In this document: one piece after another, positions 17,741-26,032 of the stretch
How the letters are laid out: every line of letters begins with the position of its first letter
Numbering within the stretch: the stretch's first letter is position 1
Assembly (NCBI RefSeq): GCF_013912375.1
Contig: NZ_JACETV010000009.1
Span: 124,001-188,000 of the forward strand
DNA: 64,000 bases
Direction of reading: 5' to 3'
From: Emticicia sp. BO119
GTDB lineage: Bacteria; Bacteroidota; Bacteroidia; Cytophagales; Spirosomataceae
Translations under genes and position numbers: made by a program
Notes under the pieces: generated by a model
The model's database searches: none
Seen by the model: the letters and a program-made list of their open reading frames with translations, nothing else
What the model was told of the DNA's origin: nothing

Positions 17741-18164
17741 TGCTCGACTCAAAGACCTGAGTATTTCCATCATTGTAAACAACAATGATTCGAGCAACAT
17801 TGCCATGACCAAAATTTGGTAAAATAGTGCTGCTGAGATTTTGTTGCGCTGTAGTATTTTCTGTAACTTTTCTTTCACTCGATTCTCGAGAAGGAAAAAT
17901 CGGCCTTTTTTGTTGCGTAACTACTTGGCTATTAGTTGATTGTGTTACTAATTGAGTGTCATTTTCTTCATCTTCTAAAAACCAATCGAAGCCAAGTTCA
18001 GGGTATCTTTTGTATATTTTCTGTACAATCTCTAAGCTTGGCTTGTTTCTATCAGATAAAATGTGAGAAATGCTTGGACGGGGTACTCCGATCTCATCAG
18101 CGAACTTTGTGGAGGTTAAATCCTTGTCATTAATAAACCGACGAATTTTATCATTTAATTTCAT
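17733..18164 (-). CDS. XRE-family transcriptional regulator
   Basis: The frame opens at 18197, but the ATG at 18164 is chosen because it starts the helix-turn-helix directly (MKLNDKIRRFINDKDLTSTKFADEIGVPRPSISHILSDRNKPSLEIVQKIYKRYPELG), giving 143 residues. The HTH covers residues 5-60. Then comes an acidic turn (DWFLEDEEND) and a Gln/Thr-rich, apparently disordered tail ending in a short strand (VARIIVVYNDGNTQVFES). Such short XRE proteins are common in Bacteroidota; the target is unknown. Two inverted repeats built on TTTACA/TGTAAA lie directly upstream and suggest autoregulation. The gene stands alone between two gene-free stretches. Confidence 0.8.
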   Translation of the reverse strand: MKLNDKIRRFINDKDLTSTKFADEIGVPRPSISHILSDRNKPSLEIVQKIYKRYPELGFDWFLEDEENDTQLVTQSTNSQVVTQQKRPIFPSRESSERKVTENTTAQQNLSSTILPNFGHGNVARIIVVYNDGNTQVFESSNA

Positions 18165-18170
18165 AAATAG

Positions 18171-18226
18171 TTTACAATTATATCTGTAAATAAACAATGT
18201 AACATATGTAAATCAATGTTTACATA
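18171..18226 (-). promoter_or_regulatory. Paired TTTACA/TGTAAA dyads, probable XRE operator
   Basis: Dyad one: TTTACA (18171-18176) and TGTAAA (18185-18190), 8-nt spacer. Dyad two: TATGTAAA (18205-18212) and TTTACATA (18219-18226), 6-nt spacer, perfect over 8 bp. Both lie within 65 bases upstream of the regulator start. Further single copies of ATGTAAAC occur near 18315 and 18572. Confidence 0.5.
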
Positions 18227-19240
18227 CATGAATTAACATTTTTAAATATCACATTACAAATATAAATAGTTTAGAAATGAAAACCAAATACTTTTGTAAA
18301 TATATTTGGATAAATGTAAACTCCATATAAGGTTATTTGAAGTACAAATGTTAATAAGCTTATTTTCAGGTAATTATAAAGTTATTTGGGTATCATTCTC
18401 AAGAATAGGTATAAAATGTAAATTGAATATTACAGTATAGTTCGAATTTTTAAAAGCAGAACCGGGTTAAGTGAGGACAAAAAAAGCTGATTAGGATAAA
18501 ATTAACCTATATTTACTAATGTCAAGAAAAAAAAGAATAATATTTACAAAAGGAGCTTGTTTATTAATGTATGTAAACTAAATTTGTGTCATGCTTACGT
18601 GCTTTCTAAGATAATTCATTAAAGATAAATTTAAGTAAAGGTTTAATTTGTAGGTAGAAATGCCAACAATTTGGGATTCAATCGTCAGAAAGTCCTTTCT
18701 TTTTTTAGATTGGGCTTTTTTTATTTTACTAGGTTGAAAGCTATTTAGTTATTAAACTTAATAAATCTTTGTATTTGAATAGCGTTTTATCAACAGAGAA
18801 AACAGCTATGAGCAAATCCAGAATAGGAGTTAATAATTATTCAAATTCCTTACAATCTACTCCCCTCCCTCTTTAAGTAAATTACTCTTCTATTATAATT
18901 TTTGCCTATAAGGGAATTAAAACAATATGACAGAATATTAATTTAGTATTACAGGATGAAATTTTCTATGTCAGATTTATTGTGTCAGAATATTTTGGTA
19001 TTTGGATATATCAGATAATAATTAAATATTTTTATGCACCAGCTGTTGACGATAAAAAATGCATTGGTGAGTTTTTAAGGAGTTAAAGAGACATTAAACT
19101 ATATTTATAAATAGAATTATTTAAAAGGTTTTATTTATAAGAAGGTTTTATAAAACAAAAAACAGTAGCAATTAAGAAATTACTACTGTCTGAATTCTAA
19201 GCTTTAGAGACAATGTCCTAAAGCTAATTATCATAAAAAG
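18227..19240. other. Gene-free region between the XRE gene and dapD
   Basis: About 1 kb without an open frame of coding character. It contains a promoter-like sequence on the + strand near 18579 and hairpin-plus-T-run signals near 18690-18725, described as a candidate small RNA. The rest is AT-rich DNA in which I see nothing. Confidence 0.5.
18593..18730 (+). ncRNA. Candidate small RNA
   Basis: Upstream lies TAAATTTG (18579-18586), an exact -7 box, with CTTG (18556-18559) 19 nt before it. About 95 bases after the predicted start comes a 6-bp hairpin AGAAAG/CTTTCT (18687-18700) with seven T residues. A second stem TTCAATC/GATTGGG (18677-18683 with 18708-18714) leads into CTTTTTTT. No open frame lies between. 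The promoter and terminator are both plausible but not strong, so this is a prediction only. Confidence 0.3.
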
Positions 19241-20050
19241 TTACACTGAGACATTGTTTTCTCTCAGCGCCTCATTAAGGGAGGTTTTAAGATCTGTACT
19301 TGCTTTTCTCTGCCCAATTATAAGAGCACATGGCACACCGAAATCTCCGGCAGGATACTTTTTATTCAGCATACCAGGTATGACAACTGAGTTATCAGGA
19401 ACGTAACCTATATATTCCTGGCCGCCATTTACATCAATTATTTTGGAGCTACTGGTAATAGTTACACCAGCGCCTAAAACGGCTCTTTTTCCGATTCTGG
19501 CGCCCTCTACAACGATACACCGTGACCCAATGAATGCTCCGTCTTCTATAATAACCGGAGAGGCCTGAGCAGGCTCTAAAACGCCTCCAATGCCCACACC
19601 TCCGCTCAGGTGTACATCTTTACCTATTTGCGCGCAACTGCCTACCGTCGCCCATGTATCAACCATTGTTCCTGAATCTACATAAGCTCCTATATTCACA
19701 TAAGAAGGCATGAGTATAACTCCTTTGGCAAGATAAGAGCCATATCGAGCCACTGCCGGAGGAACCACACGTACACCAATTTGATCATATCCGGTTTTTA
19801 ATTTCATTTTATCATGGTATTCAAAAATACCCACTTCCTGAACACTCATCTGTTGCAGAGGGAAATACAATATGATGGCTTTCTTTATCCAATCATTGGT
19901 AGTCCAGGTTCCATCTTCATTTGGATTTGATACGCGGATAATTCCCTCATTTAATTGATTGATTATTTCTTCTATTGCAGTTTTAGTAGTTGGGTCATTA
20001 ATTAATGAACGATCTTCCCACGCGGCTTCAATGGTTGTTTTTAAAGACAT
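19241..20050 (-). CDS. dapD: Tetrahydrodipicolinate N-succinyltransferase
   Basis: DapD transfers a succinyl group from succinyl-CoA to tetrahydrodipicolinate in the succinylase branch of lysine and diaminopimelate synthesis, in the cytoplasm. The 269-residue protein has the helical N-terminal domain and then a left-handed beta helix of hexapeptide repeats (IGAYVDSGTMVDTWATVGSCAQIGKDVHLSGGVGIGGVLEPAQASPVIIEDGAFIGSRCIVVEGARIG). The segment VRVVPPAVARYGSYLAKGVILMPSYVNIG is diagnostic. Length is normal. It is a single gene; 190 bases beyond it no partner of the pathway is seen. The ATG at 20050 gives the expected N-terminus (MSLKTTIEAAWEDRS). Confidence 0.95.
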   Translation of the reverse strand: MSLKTTIEAAWEDRSLINDPTTKTAIEEIINQLNEGIIRVSNPNEDGTWTTNDWIKKAIILYFPLQQMSVQEVGIFEYHDKMKLKTGYDQIGVRVVPPAVARYGSYLAKGVILMPSYVNIGAYVDSGTMVDTWATVGSCAQIGKDVHLSGGVGIGGVLEPAQASPVIIEDGAFIGSRCIVVEGARIGKRAVLGAGVTITSSSKIIDVNGGQEYIGYVPDNSVVIPGMLNKKYPAGDFGVPCALIIGQRKASTDLKTSLNEALRENNVSV

Positions 20051-20607
20051 TTTATAATTGATTAAAAATATTAATAAATATATTGTAAAATACTTATAAT
20101 AAGGTTTTTATAATTTATTTTTAAGTTTTTTTTAAGTAAAAAAGTAATTATTATTTCATACTTCTAAACAAAGGTAAAACAATATATCGACAAATCACAG
20201 TCATAGAAAACCGCATTATTTACTGTTCAGACTCTTAAGAAGTACTATACTACGGTTTAACAGTATGAAAATTCAATCTTTCGCCTTAAATGCTTTGTAA
20301 AGTGTTTGGCGAAGCCTAATATTGATCTATGAAAGCAAATGAGAGCAATATCCCAAAGGAAAAACATCAGAAAATAGTATAAATAACACCCCTACCCGAC
20401 TAAAACTATCAATAGATCAATATTAATAACTAATATTTTTAGTATTTTTTACTAAATAATTCAAACATACTTAGTTAGTATTACTAATGAAATTAGCATA
20501 TTATTTTTAGTAATTAATTAATTTACATTCCTTTAGTAAATTATCCGTATATATAAAAAATCTTCTTAACTTGCGTTATCGTACCACTTAAACCAAATTA
20601 TTTTAAA
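20051..20607. other. Divergent regulatory region between dapD and gap
   Basis: A 557-bp gap with both promoters expected in it. I cannot identify a clean -33/-7 pair for either gene. The right 100 bases contain a cluster of TTAGTA/TACTAA words, listed separately. Confidence 0.55.
20438..20537 (+). promoter_or_regulatory. Cluster of TTAGTA/TACTAA dyads upstream of gap
   Basis: TTTAGTA (20438-20444) and TACTAAA (20450-20456) form a perfect dyad with a 5-nt spacer. TTAGTA (20475-20480) and TACTAA (20482-20487) form a second dyad with one base between. Two further TTTAGTAA words lie near 20506 and 20532. Four occurrences in 100 bases just before a highly expressed glycolytic gene suggest a regulator site. 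Confidence 0.4.
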
Positions 20608-21615
20608 ATGTCAAAAATAAAAGTAGCTATTAATGGATTTGGACGTATTGGAAGACTGGCCTATCGTCAAATTTATAATATGGATGGAATTGATGTAGTT
20701 GCAATTAACGATTTAACCAGTCCATCAGTTTTAGCTCATTTACTAAAATATGACAGTGCACAAGGTAGATTTGACGCAGAAGTAACATCTACTGATAATA
20801 GCATTCTTGTTAATGGAGAGGAAATTAAAATTTACGCTCAGAAAAATCCGGCTGAAATTGCATGGGGAACTCATGAAGTTGATGTAGTTTTAGAATGTAC
20901 TGGATTCTTTACAGATAAAGATAAAGCAGCTGCGCACTTAACTGCCGGAGCAAAAAGAGTTATTATTAGTGCCCCTGCAACAGGCGATTTAAAAACTATT
21001 GTATTTAATGTAAACCACCAGATTCTTGATGGCAGCGAAACAATCATTAGCTGTGCCAGCTGTACTACTAACTGCTTAGCACCAATGGCCAAGACTCTTA
21101 ATGATAATTTTGGTATAGTATTAGGTAGTATGACCACTGTTCACGCCTATACAAATGATCAAAATACATTAGATGCGCCACATGCTAAAGGTGATTTACG
21201 TAGAGCAAGAGCTGCTGCAGCCAATATCGTTCCTAATAGTACAGGTGCAGCAAAAGCTATAGGTTTGGTATTACCAGAATTAAAAGGAAAATTAGATGGC
21301 GGAGCTCAACGCGTGCCGACTATTACTGGAAGTTTGACAGAATTAACTACAGTTTTAAATAAAACTGTAACTGTTCAGGAAGTAAATGCAGCTATGAAAG
21401 CAGCAAGCAATGAAAGTTTTGGATATACTGAAGATGAAATTGTGAGCAGCGATATCATTGGCATTAGCTTCGGTAGCTTGTTTGATGCCACCCAAACTAA
21501 AGTTGTGACTGTTGGTGACAAACAATTAGTGAAAACAGTTAGCTGGTATGATAATGAAATGAGCTATGTAAGCCAATTAGTGAGAACTGTGAAGTATTTC
21601 GCTACGCTTATATAG
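20608..21615 (+). CDS. gap: Glyceraldehyde-3-phosphate dehydrogenase, type I
   Basis: This enzyme oxidises glyceraldehyde 3-phosphate to 1,3-bisphosphoglycerate with NAD in glycolysis, or works in reverse in gluconeogenesis. The Rossmann start [14 protein letters not shown] (residues 8-21), the catalytic motif [12 protein letters not shown] with nucleophile C152, and the substrate segment [21 protein letters not shown] are intact. D35 in AINDL suggests NAD rather than NADP. Length 335 is normal. It is the only + strand gene in the stretch 14-31 kb. It shares a bidirectional terminator with trmB. The upstream TTAGTA cluster may regulate it. Confidence 0.96.
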   Translation: MSKIKVAINGFGRIGRLAYRQIYNMDGIDVVAINDLTSPSVLAHLLKYDSAQGRFDAEVTSTDNSILVNGEEIKIYAQKNPAEIAWGTHEVDVVLECTGFFTDKDKAAAHLTAGAKRVIISAPATGDLKTIVFNVNHQILDGSETIISCASCTTNCLAPMAKTLNDNFGIVLGSMTTVHAYTNDQNTLDAPHAKGDLRRARAAAANIVPNSTGAAKAIGLVLPELKGKLDGGAQRVPTITGSLTELTTVLNKTVTVQEVNAAMKAASNESFGYTEDEIVSSDIIGISFGSLFDATQTKVVTVGDKQLVKTVSWYDNEMSYVSQLVRTVKYFATLI

Positions 21616-21635
21616 TATTTATAGTATAGAATACG

Positions 21636-21675
21636 AAGGCCTGTTTTAGGACAACTTTATCCTGAAACAGGCCTT
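21636..21675. terminator. Bidirectional terminator between gap and trmB
   Basis: A 16-bp stem with one wobble (21636-21651 with 21660-21675, core AGGCCTGTTTT) and an 8-nt loop. T residues follow on both strands. The genes converge on it. Confidence 0.85.
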
Positions 21676-21680
21676 TTATA

Positions 21681-22334
21681 TTAAATCTTAGCTGCCAGAT
21701 AATTGATTTTAAATCCTTTCTCGACAAATAGTCTTTCATAATGAGTTACAATATCATGATGCTCAGGAAGTAATTCTGAACTATACAAGTCGGTAGTTTG
21801 TCTTAAAATTTTATAACCTGCCTCTACAAAAGTACCCAAAGAGTATTCAAATAAGCCACTATTATCTGTTTTGAAAAAGAAATCGCCGTTTGGTCTAAGT
21901 ACTTTTCTATATAGATTCAGGTAATTAATATTAGTTAAACGTTTCTTCTCCTCTTTATCTCTTGGTTGAGGATCAGGGTGAATCAGCCAGATTTCATCGA
22001 CTTCATTTTCTTCAAAAAACTCTTCCAGAAAACCTATAGAGGTTCTTAGAAAAGCCACGTTTTTTAAATTCGCTTCTATAGCTCTTTTACTTCCACGGGC
22101 TATTCTATCTCCTTTAATATCAATACCTATGAAGTTTTTGTCAGGAAATTTCTTAGCTAATCCTACAGTATATTCTCCTTTTCCACAAGCCAATTCTAAA
22201 ACGATTGGATTATTATTATTAAAGAACTTTTCTCTCCATTCTCCTTTAATTGTTGAATATAGTTCTTTCCCTCTCTCAATAACATTCTCTGCTTGTGAAT
22301 TATGTATAAATCTGGGTAATTTTTGCCGTGCCAC
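21681..22334 (-). CDS. trmB: tRNA (guanine-N7-)-methyltransferase TrmB
   Basis: TrmB methylates N7 of G46 in the variable loop of tRNA with S-adenosylmethionine. The 217-residue protein shows the methyl-donor motif LELACGKGEYTVGLAKKFPDKNFIGIDIKG (about 45-75) and the family signature IHPDPQPRDKEEKKRLTN, where the usual PDPWPK reads PDPQPR. It begins with GTG (22334), giving the typical MARQKLPRF start; no ATG fits better. It follows folC by 44 bases on the same strand and may be cotranscribed. It ends at the terminator shared with gap. Confidence 0.93.
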   Translation of the reverse strand: MARQKLPRFIHNSQAENVIERGKELYSTIKGEWREKFFNNNNPIVLELACGKGEYTVGLAKKFPDKNFIGIDIKGDRIARGSKRAIEANLKNVAFLRTSIGFLEEFFEENEVDEIWLIHPDPQPRDKEEKKRLTNINYLNLYRKVLRPNGDFFFKTDNSGLFEYSLGTFVEAGYKILRQTTDLYSSELLPEHHDIVTHYERLFVEKGFKINYLAAKI

Positions 22335-22378
22335 TCTTTTATTAAATTAAATTTATTATATTATTAAAAGTATTATAT

Positions 22379-23698
22379 TTATAATTCATTTATTTCTGCA
22401 ACAACAAAAGTACTTCCTCCAATATAGATAAAATCGTCTTTTTGAGCTAATTCTCTAACTTTTTCTAACGCATCATTTACGTTGAGAATTGAATATCCTG
22501 ATAGTTGTATAGACTCAGCTATTTTTATCAAATTCTCAGCCGCCATAGATCGAGGCGAATTTGCCTGACAAAAGTAATAATTGGCATCTTTTGGAAACAA
22601 TTGTAAAATTTCTTCCACATTTTTATCTTTAACAAATCCGAGAATAAAATACTTTTGTCCATTAATTAATCCACTTGCATATAGTTTATCTATCTGATTT
22701 AAAATAATTTTTAATCCGTGTTCATTATGACCAGTATCACATATAGTTAATGGATATTGATCTAATACTTGCCATCTGCCTTTTAATCCAGTCAACAAAA
22801 CCACTTCCGCAATTCCCCTTCTGATGGCTTCCTCAGAAATTTTGTATCCTAAATTTTTAAGTACCTCAACTGATTGAAAAACTCCTGTAAGGTTCTTCAA
22901 TTGGTATTTTCCAATTAATTGAGACTTTACTTCCTTAAAAACCTTCTTACTATTATTGTGATACACATCAACACTTAAACTAAAACTTTCTTGTTCTAAT
23001 CCCGGGCTCACTGTTACTAAATAATTGTCTTCAGCAAAATAGATTGGTGCATTTTGCTCAATGGCTTTTTCTATAAATACCTGGCTGGTTTCTACCTGTC
23101 TTTCAGATATTACTACAGGTGTATTAGCTTTTATTATTCCCGCTTTTTCTAAAGCAATTTTAGGTAATGTGTTACCTAAAACATCCATATGATCAAATCC
23201 TATATTTGTAATGATTGATAAATCTGGACTTATTATATTTGTTGAATCAAGCCTACCCCCTAACCCGACTTCGATTACTGCCACATCTACATTTTCTTTA
23301 GCAAAGAAATCAAAAGCAAGTGCTACACTTAGCTCAAAAAAAGATGGAAGAAGTTTTTCAATTATGTCTTTATGATCTTCGATAAATGCTACAACCTTCG
23401 CTTTTTCAATTGATTTACCATTTATTCTGAATCTTTCGGAGTAATCTTTTAGATGTGGAGAAGTATAAAGACCAGTTCTATAACCTGCACTCTGTAATAT
23501 TGAAGCCATATAGTGTGATGAACTGCCTTTCCCGTTTGTACCTGCTATGTGGATACTTTTAAATTTGGTGTGCGGATTTCCCAGGTATTCACATAAAGCA
23601 AGTGTATTATTTAAATTTGGTTTATAAGCCCTTGCACCCTCTCTATGGAAGACCGGCAGCATATTATATAAATAATTGATTGTCTCTTCGTAATTCAT
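22379..23698 (-). CDS. folC: Folylpolyglutamate synthase / dihydrofolate synthase
   Basis: FolC adds glutamate to dihydropteroate and to folates with ATP, which retains folate in the cell. The 439-residue protein has the P-loop SIHIAGTNGKGSSSHYMASIL, the omega-loop region IEVGLGGRLDSTNIISPDLSIITNIGFDHMDVLG and the C-terminal LTICDTGHNEHGLKIIL, all in family order. A TTG lies two codons upstream, but the ATG at 23698 is preferred. A terminator-like hairpin lies between tonB and this gene, so it may have its own promoter. TrmB follows downstream. Confidence 0.94.
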   Translation of the reverse strand: MNYEETINYLYNMLPVFHREGARAYKPNLNNTLALCEYLGNPHTKFKSIHIAGTNGKGSSSHYMASILQSAGYRTGLYTSPHLKDYSERFRINGKSIEKAKVVAFIEDHKDIIEKLLPSFFELSVALAFDFFAKENVDVAVIEVGLGGRLDSTNIISPDLSIITNIGFDHMDVLGNTLPKIALEKAGIIKANTPVVISERQVETSQVFIEKAIEQNAPIYFAEDNYLVTVSPGLEQESFSLSVDVYHNNSKKVFKEVKSQLIGKYQLKNLTGVFQSVEVLKNLGYKISEEAIRRGIAEVVLLTGLKGRWQVLDQYPLTICDTGHNEHGLKIILNQIDKLYASGLINGQKYFILGFVKDKNVEEILQLFPKDANYYFCQANSPRSMAAENLIKIAESIQLSGYSILNVNDALEKVRELAQKDDFIYIGGSTFVVAEINEL

Positions 23699-23710
23699 TC
23701 TCAATAAAAA

Positions 23711-23732
23711 AAGGTGATTGGATAATCACCTT
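23711..23732 (-). terminator. Terminator after the TonB-like gene
   Basis: A 9-bp stem AAGGTGATT/AATCACCTT (23711-23719 with 23724-23732), 4-nt loop, followed on the - strand by TTTTTTTATTG. It sits just upstream of the folC start. Confidence 0.75.
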
Positions 23733-23788
23733 ATACTTTTTTACAAAATTAATAAAGATTCCTAAATATCTTATTTGGAGATTCTTAA

Positions 23789-24796
23789 TTAGTTTCCTGA
23801 TTGAATATTGATTGTAATAGTTCCACTTGCTCTTGGAGGAGGTGTTCCAGCTGGAGTTAATACTGAGCTTAATTTTTGCTGAATATAGTTCTTATAAAAA
23901 TTTTGCACTGCAGGACTTACCGTTGACTCTAATACGCTAATACCTACAACATCACCAGAGTCATCTACGGTTACCTTGAATACTATTTTCCCTGTCTCAC
24001 TTGACCCATCATTCGGTAATGAAAGTTTCTTTTTATTCCAACCACTCAAACCACCTATGGAAGCACCTGAGCCACCACCTTTACCAGGATTGCCGTATAA
24101 ACTTTTTCCATCAAGTGTTCCTCTTGGGTCACCTTTATCTCCCACTTCCCCTTTCTTACCATCTCCATTATTATTCCCCCCTATACCATCTCTTGTACCA
24201 ATTGTTCCATTTGAATTGGAATTAGCTCCATTTGAGCCATTTGAGCCTTTAGCACCTTTCTTAAACAATGAACCATCATCTACTGTTCTTTTTGGTGGTT
24301 CTGGCTTTGGGGGCTCAGGTTTTGGAGTTTCAGTCTTGGTTTTAGTTTCTACTGGAGAAGATTTTACAACAGGTTTTATTTCAACTTTCTTAACAGGTTT
24401 CTCGCTTTCTTTCTCCGTAACAGGGCTGTCTTCATTTGATGTAATTACTGGTTTGGCCGGAGCTTCTTTCACTTTTACCTTTGGTGCTTTTTCAGTAACA
24501 GGCTGAGGTGTAACTACAGGCTTAACCTTTACAGATTTGGCTTTTTCTTCTTTTGCTGCTGGTTTTACATCGTAATTATTAGGGGAAGGATTGGCTTTAT
24601 TGGTCGTTTGTATATCTCCTGAACCTACTAAATCAATCCCATAATTCAGCTCAACCCCTTCAGGTTCCTCCAAAGGCATATACATTAATTTAAGAAAGAA
24701 TAAAATTGTCAGAAAAGCTCCATAAATAGCCAAACTAATGACTAAAGCCAAAGGCTGATTTCTTTTATCATCTTCGGTAAGAGTTGCGGTTTGCAT
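23789..24796 (-). CDS. TonB-like energy transducer with collagen-like spacer
   Basis: Protein of 335 residues with TonB architecture: a single N-terminal membrane anchor (about 16-40), a Pro/Lys/Val-rich periplasmic spacer (PVVTPQPVTEKAPKVKVKEAP, KPEPPKPEPPK) and a C-terminal TonB-type domain (GKIVFKVTVDDSGDVVGISVLES ... ITINIQSGN). Between spacer and C-domain is a Gly/Asn-rich stretch of about 80 residues (GAKGSNGSNGANSNSNG, GEVGDKGDPRG) resembling collagen-like repeats, which is unusual. TonB carries proton-motive energy from ExbB-ExbD to outer-membrane receptors; no exbB or exbD is seen here. It is the distal gene of a four-gene - strand envelope cluster. Confidence 0.8.
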   Translation of the reverse strand: MQTATLTEDDKRNQPLALVISLAIYGAFLTILFFLKLMYMPLEEPEGVELNYGIDLVGSGDIQTTNKANPSPNNYDVKPAAKEEKAKSVKVKPVVTPQPVTEKAPKVKVKEAPAKPVITSNEDSPVTEKESEKPVKKVEIKPVVKSSPVETKTKTETPKPEPPKPEPPKRTVDDGSLFKKGAKGSNGSNGANSNSNGTIGTRDGIGGNNNGDGKKGEVGDKGDPRGTLDGKSLYGNPGKGGGSGASIGGLSGWNKKKLSLPNDGSSETGKIVFKVTVDDSGDVVGISVLESTVSPAVQNFYKNYIQQKLSSVLTPAGTPPPRASGTITINIQSGN

Positions 24797-24836
24797 TTAT
24801 AATGATAATTATTGTTGATCGATGGCTTATAAAAAA

Positions 24837-24858
24837 ACCTGTAAGGTTGCTTACAGGT
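24837..24858 (-). terminator. Terminator after the HU/SPOR gene
   Basis: An 8-bp stem ACCTGTAA/TTACAGGT (24837-24844 with 24851-24858), 6-nt loop, followed on the - strand by TTTTTTTATAAG. It separates the HU/SPOR gene from the TonB-like gene. Confidence 0.75.
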
Positions 24859-24879
24859 CTTAAAAATTTCAAAAACTTA

Positions 24880-26004
24880 CTACTTACTTTTAATAATTGC
24901 AGGTTTCTCTCCGATCAGATTTTGATGTTTATCTGCAATAATCTGGGCTTCTTCGAAGGAATCTGCTTCAGCAGCAATCACCTTCATTAGATTACCAAAC
25001 TGAACAATTCTTGGAGAGAATCCATTTTTAAGTAAACTAGCACTAAGCTTTTCTACGTTTTCTTTACTTTTAAATATACCTGAAACAATCAAATAACGCT
25101 TTTCTATATTATTTATTGTAGATTTTGTTTCTATAACCTTTACTAATTCAGAATTAGTTTCAGGCGTTTTAGTCTTAGTATTAACTTCTTTTTTTGTAAC
25201 TTCTTCTACTGGGATAGATTCCGTGGTTATATCAGGTTTTTGTTCTTCAACTACCTCTTTTTTATTAAAAACAGGTTTTACAATCTCATATTCAGATGCA
25301 TTATAATTAGCATCAATTTCTGGTTTTCTAACGGCATCTTCTCTTTTTGGAATATAATCTAAGGGATTAAAACTACTCTTTGCAGAACTTTCATCTTGCT
25401 TTGGGTTTGAGAAAAGAACCAGAAAAAGACCGGATGTTAATAACAAAACAGGTAAAGAATACAATACATAAGTCCACTTAGAGTGAGTCCCGGTTGTAGA
25501 ATAAGATTCATTATGCACTACCATCTCATCATTATCGGCCTCAAAAGTATGGCTCAGCGTATAGTTTTGCTTTTCTATTTTTCTTGGGAATATACTATCA
25601 AAACCAAAACTTTCACTAAAGAAATTATTCCGTCTATCCGGATCAAAAATTAAATTATTCTCTTCATTCAACGTAAAGTCACCAATCCTATCAAAATGGA
25701 AAGATTTATCATTAGCCAAAGAAACTTTAATTTCTGCGACAAAACTCTGAATAGTTCTCTTTGCCTCATCAATAGTAACACTTTCTCTTCTTGATATATA
25801 AGTAGCTAAAAGACCATCATCTTGCTTTAAAACTTCATTAAAAGCAATTCTTTTCTGTGGAGGCATAAGAGAACCACTAATATCATTGAAACTTGATGGC
25901 ATATAATTAGCAATAAATGCCCCAAAGTTTGGGACAGTTACGTAGTCATGCTCATAAAGTAGTGTTCTGATGTAATCTGCAACAGGCTTCATAGGGCTTA
26001 ACAT
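24880..26004 (-). CDS. HU-CCDC81 and SPOR domain membrane protein
   Basis: The frame can be read from a TTG at 26019; the ATG at 26004 (or 25992) is preferred, giving about 374 residues. The first 130 residues form the HU-like pair of the CCDC81 prokaryotic type (YIRTLLYEHDYVTVPNFGAFIANY, IAFNEVLKQDDGLLATYISRRES). A single membrane segment (about 175-195, TYVLYSLPVLLLTSGLFLVLF) follows, then a Lys/Glu/Thr-rich linker and a C-terminal SPOR domain (RYLIVSGIFKSKENVEKLSASLLKNGFSPRIVQFGNLMKVIAAE). SPOR domains bind denuded peptidoglycan at division sites. The cytoplasmic HU-like part may bind DNA or protein, so the protein could link nucleoid and cell wall. It lies between the outer-membrane barrel gene and tonB. 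Confidence 0.85.
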   Translation of the reverse strand: MLSPMKPVADYIRTLLYEHDYVTVPNFGAFIANYMPSSFNDISGSLMPPQKRIAFNEVLKQDDGLLATYISRRESVTIDEAKRTIQSFVAEIKVSLANDKSFHFDRIGDFTLNEENNLIFDPDRRNNFFSESFGFDSIFPRKIEKQNYTLSHTFEADNDEMVVHNESYSTTGTHSKWTYVLYSLPVLLLTSGLFLVLFSNPKQDESSAKSSFNPLDYIPKREDAVRKPEIDANYNASEYEIVKPVFNKKEVVEEQKPDITTESIPVEEVTKKEVNTKTKTPETNSELVKVIETKSTINNIEKRYLIVSGIFKSKENVEKLSASLLKNGFSPRIVQFGNLMKVIAAEADSFEEAQIIADKHQNLIGEKPAIIKSK

Positions 26005-26032
26005 ATATTTTGGGAGCAATCTTTATGCTAAG

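Noticed and set aside
23976-24506. 176-codon + strand frame opposite the TonB-like gene, rich in Pro, Leu and Phe
   Set aside because: It is the mirror of the Gly/Pro/Lys-rich spacer of the real gene, with no start signal or family match.
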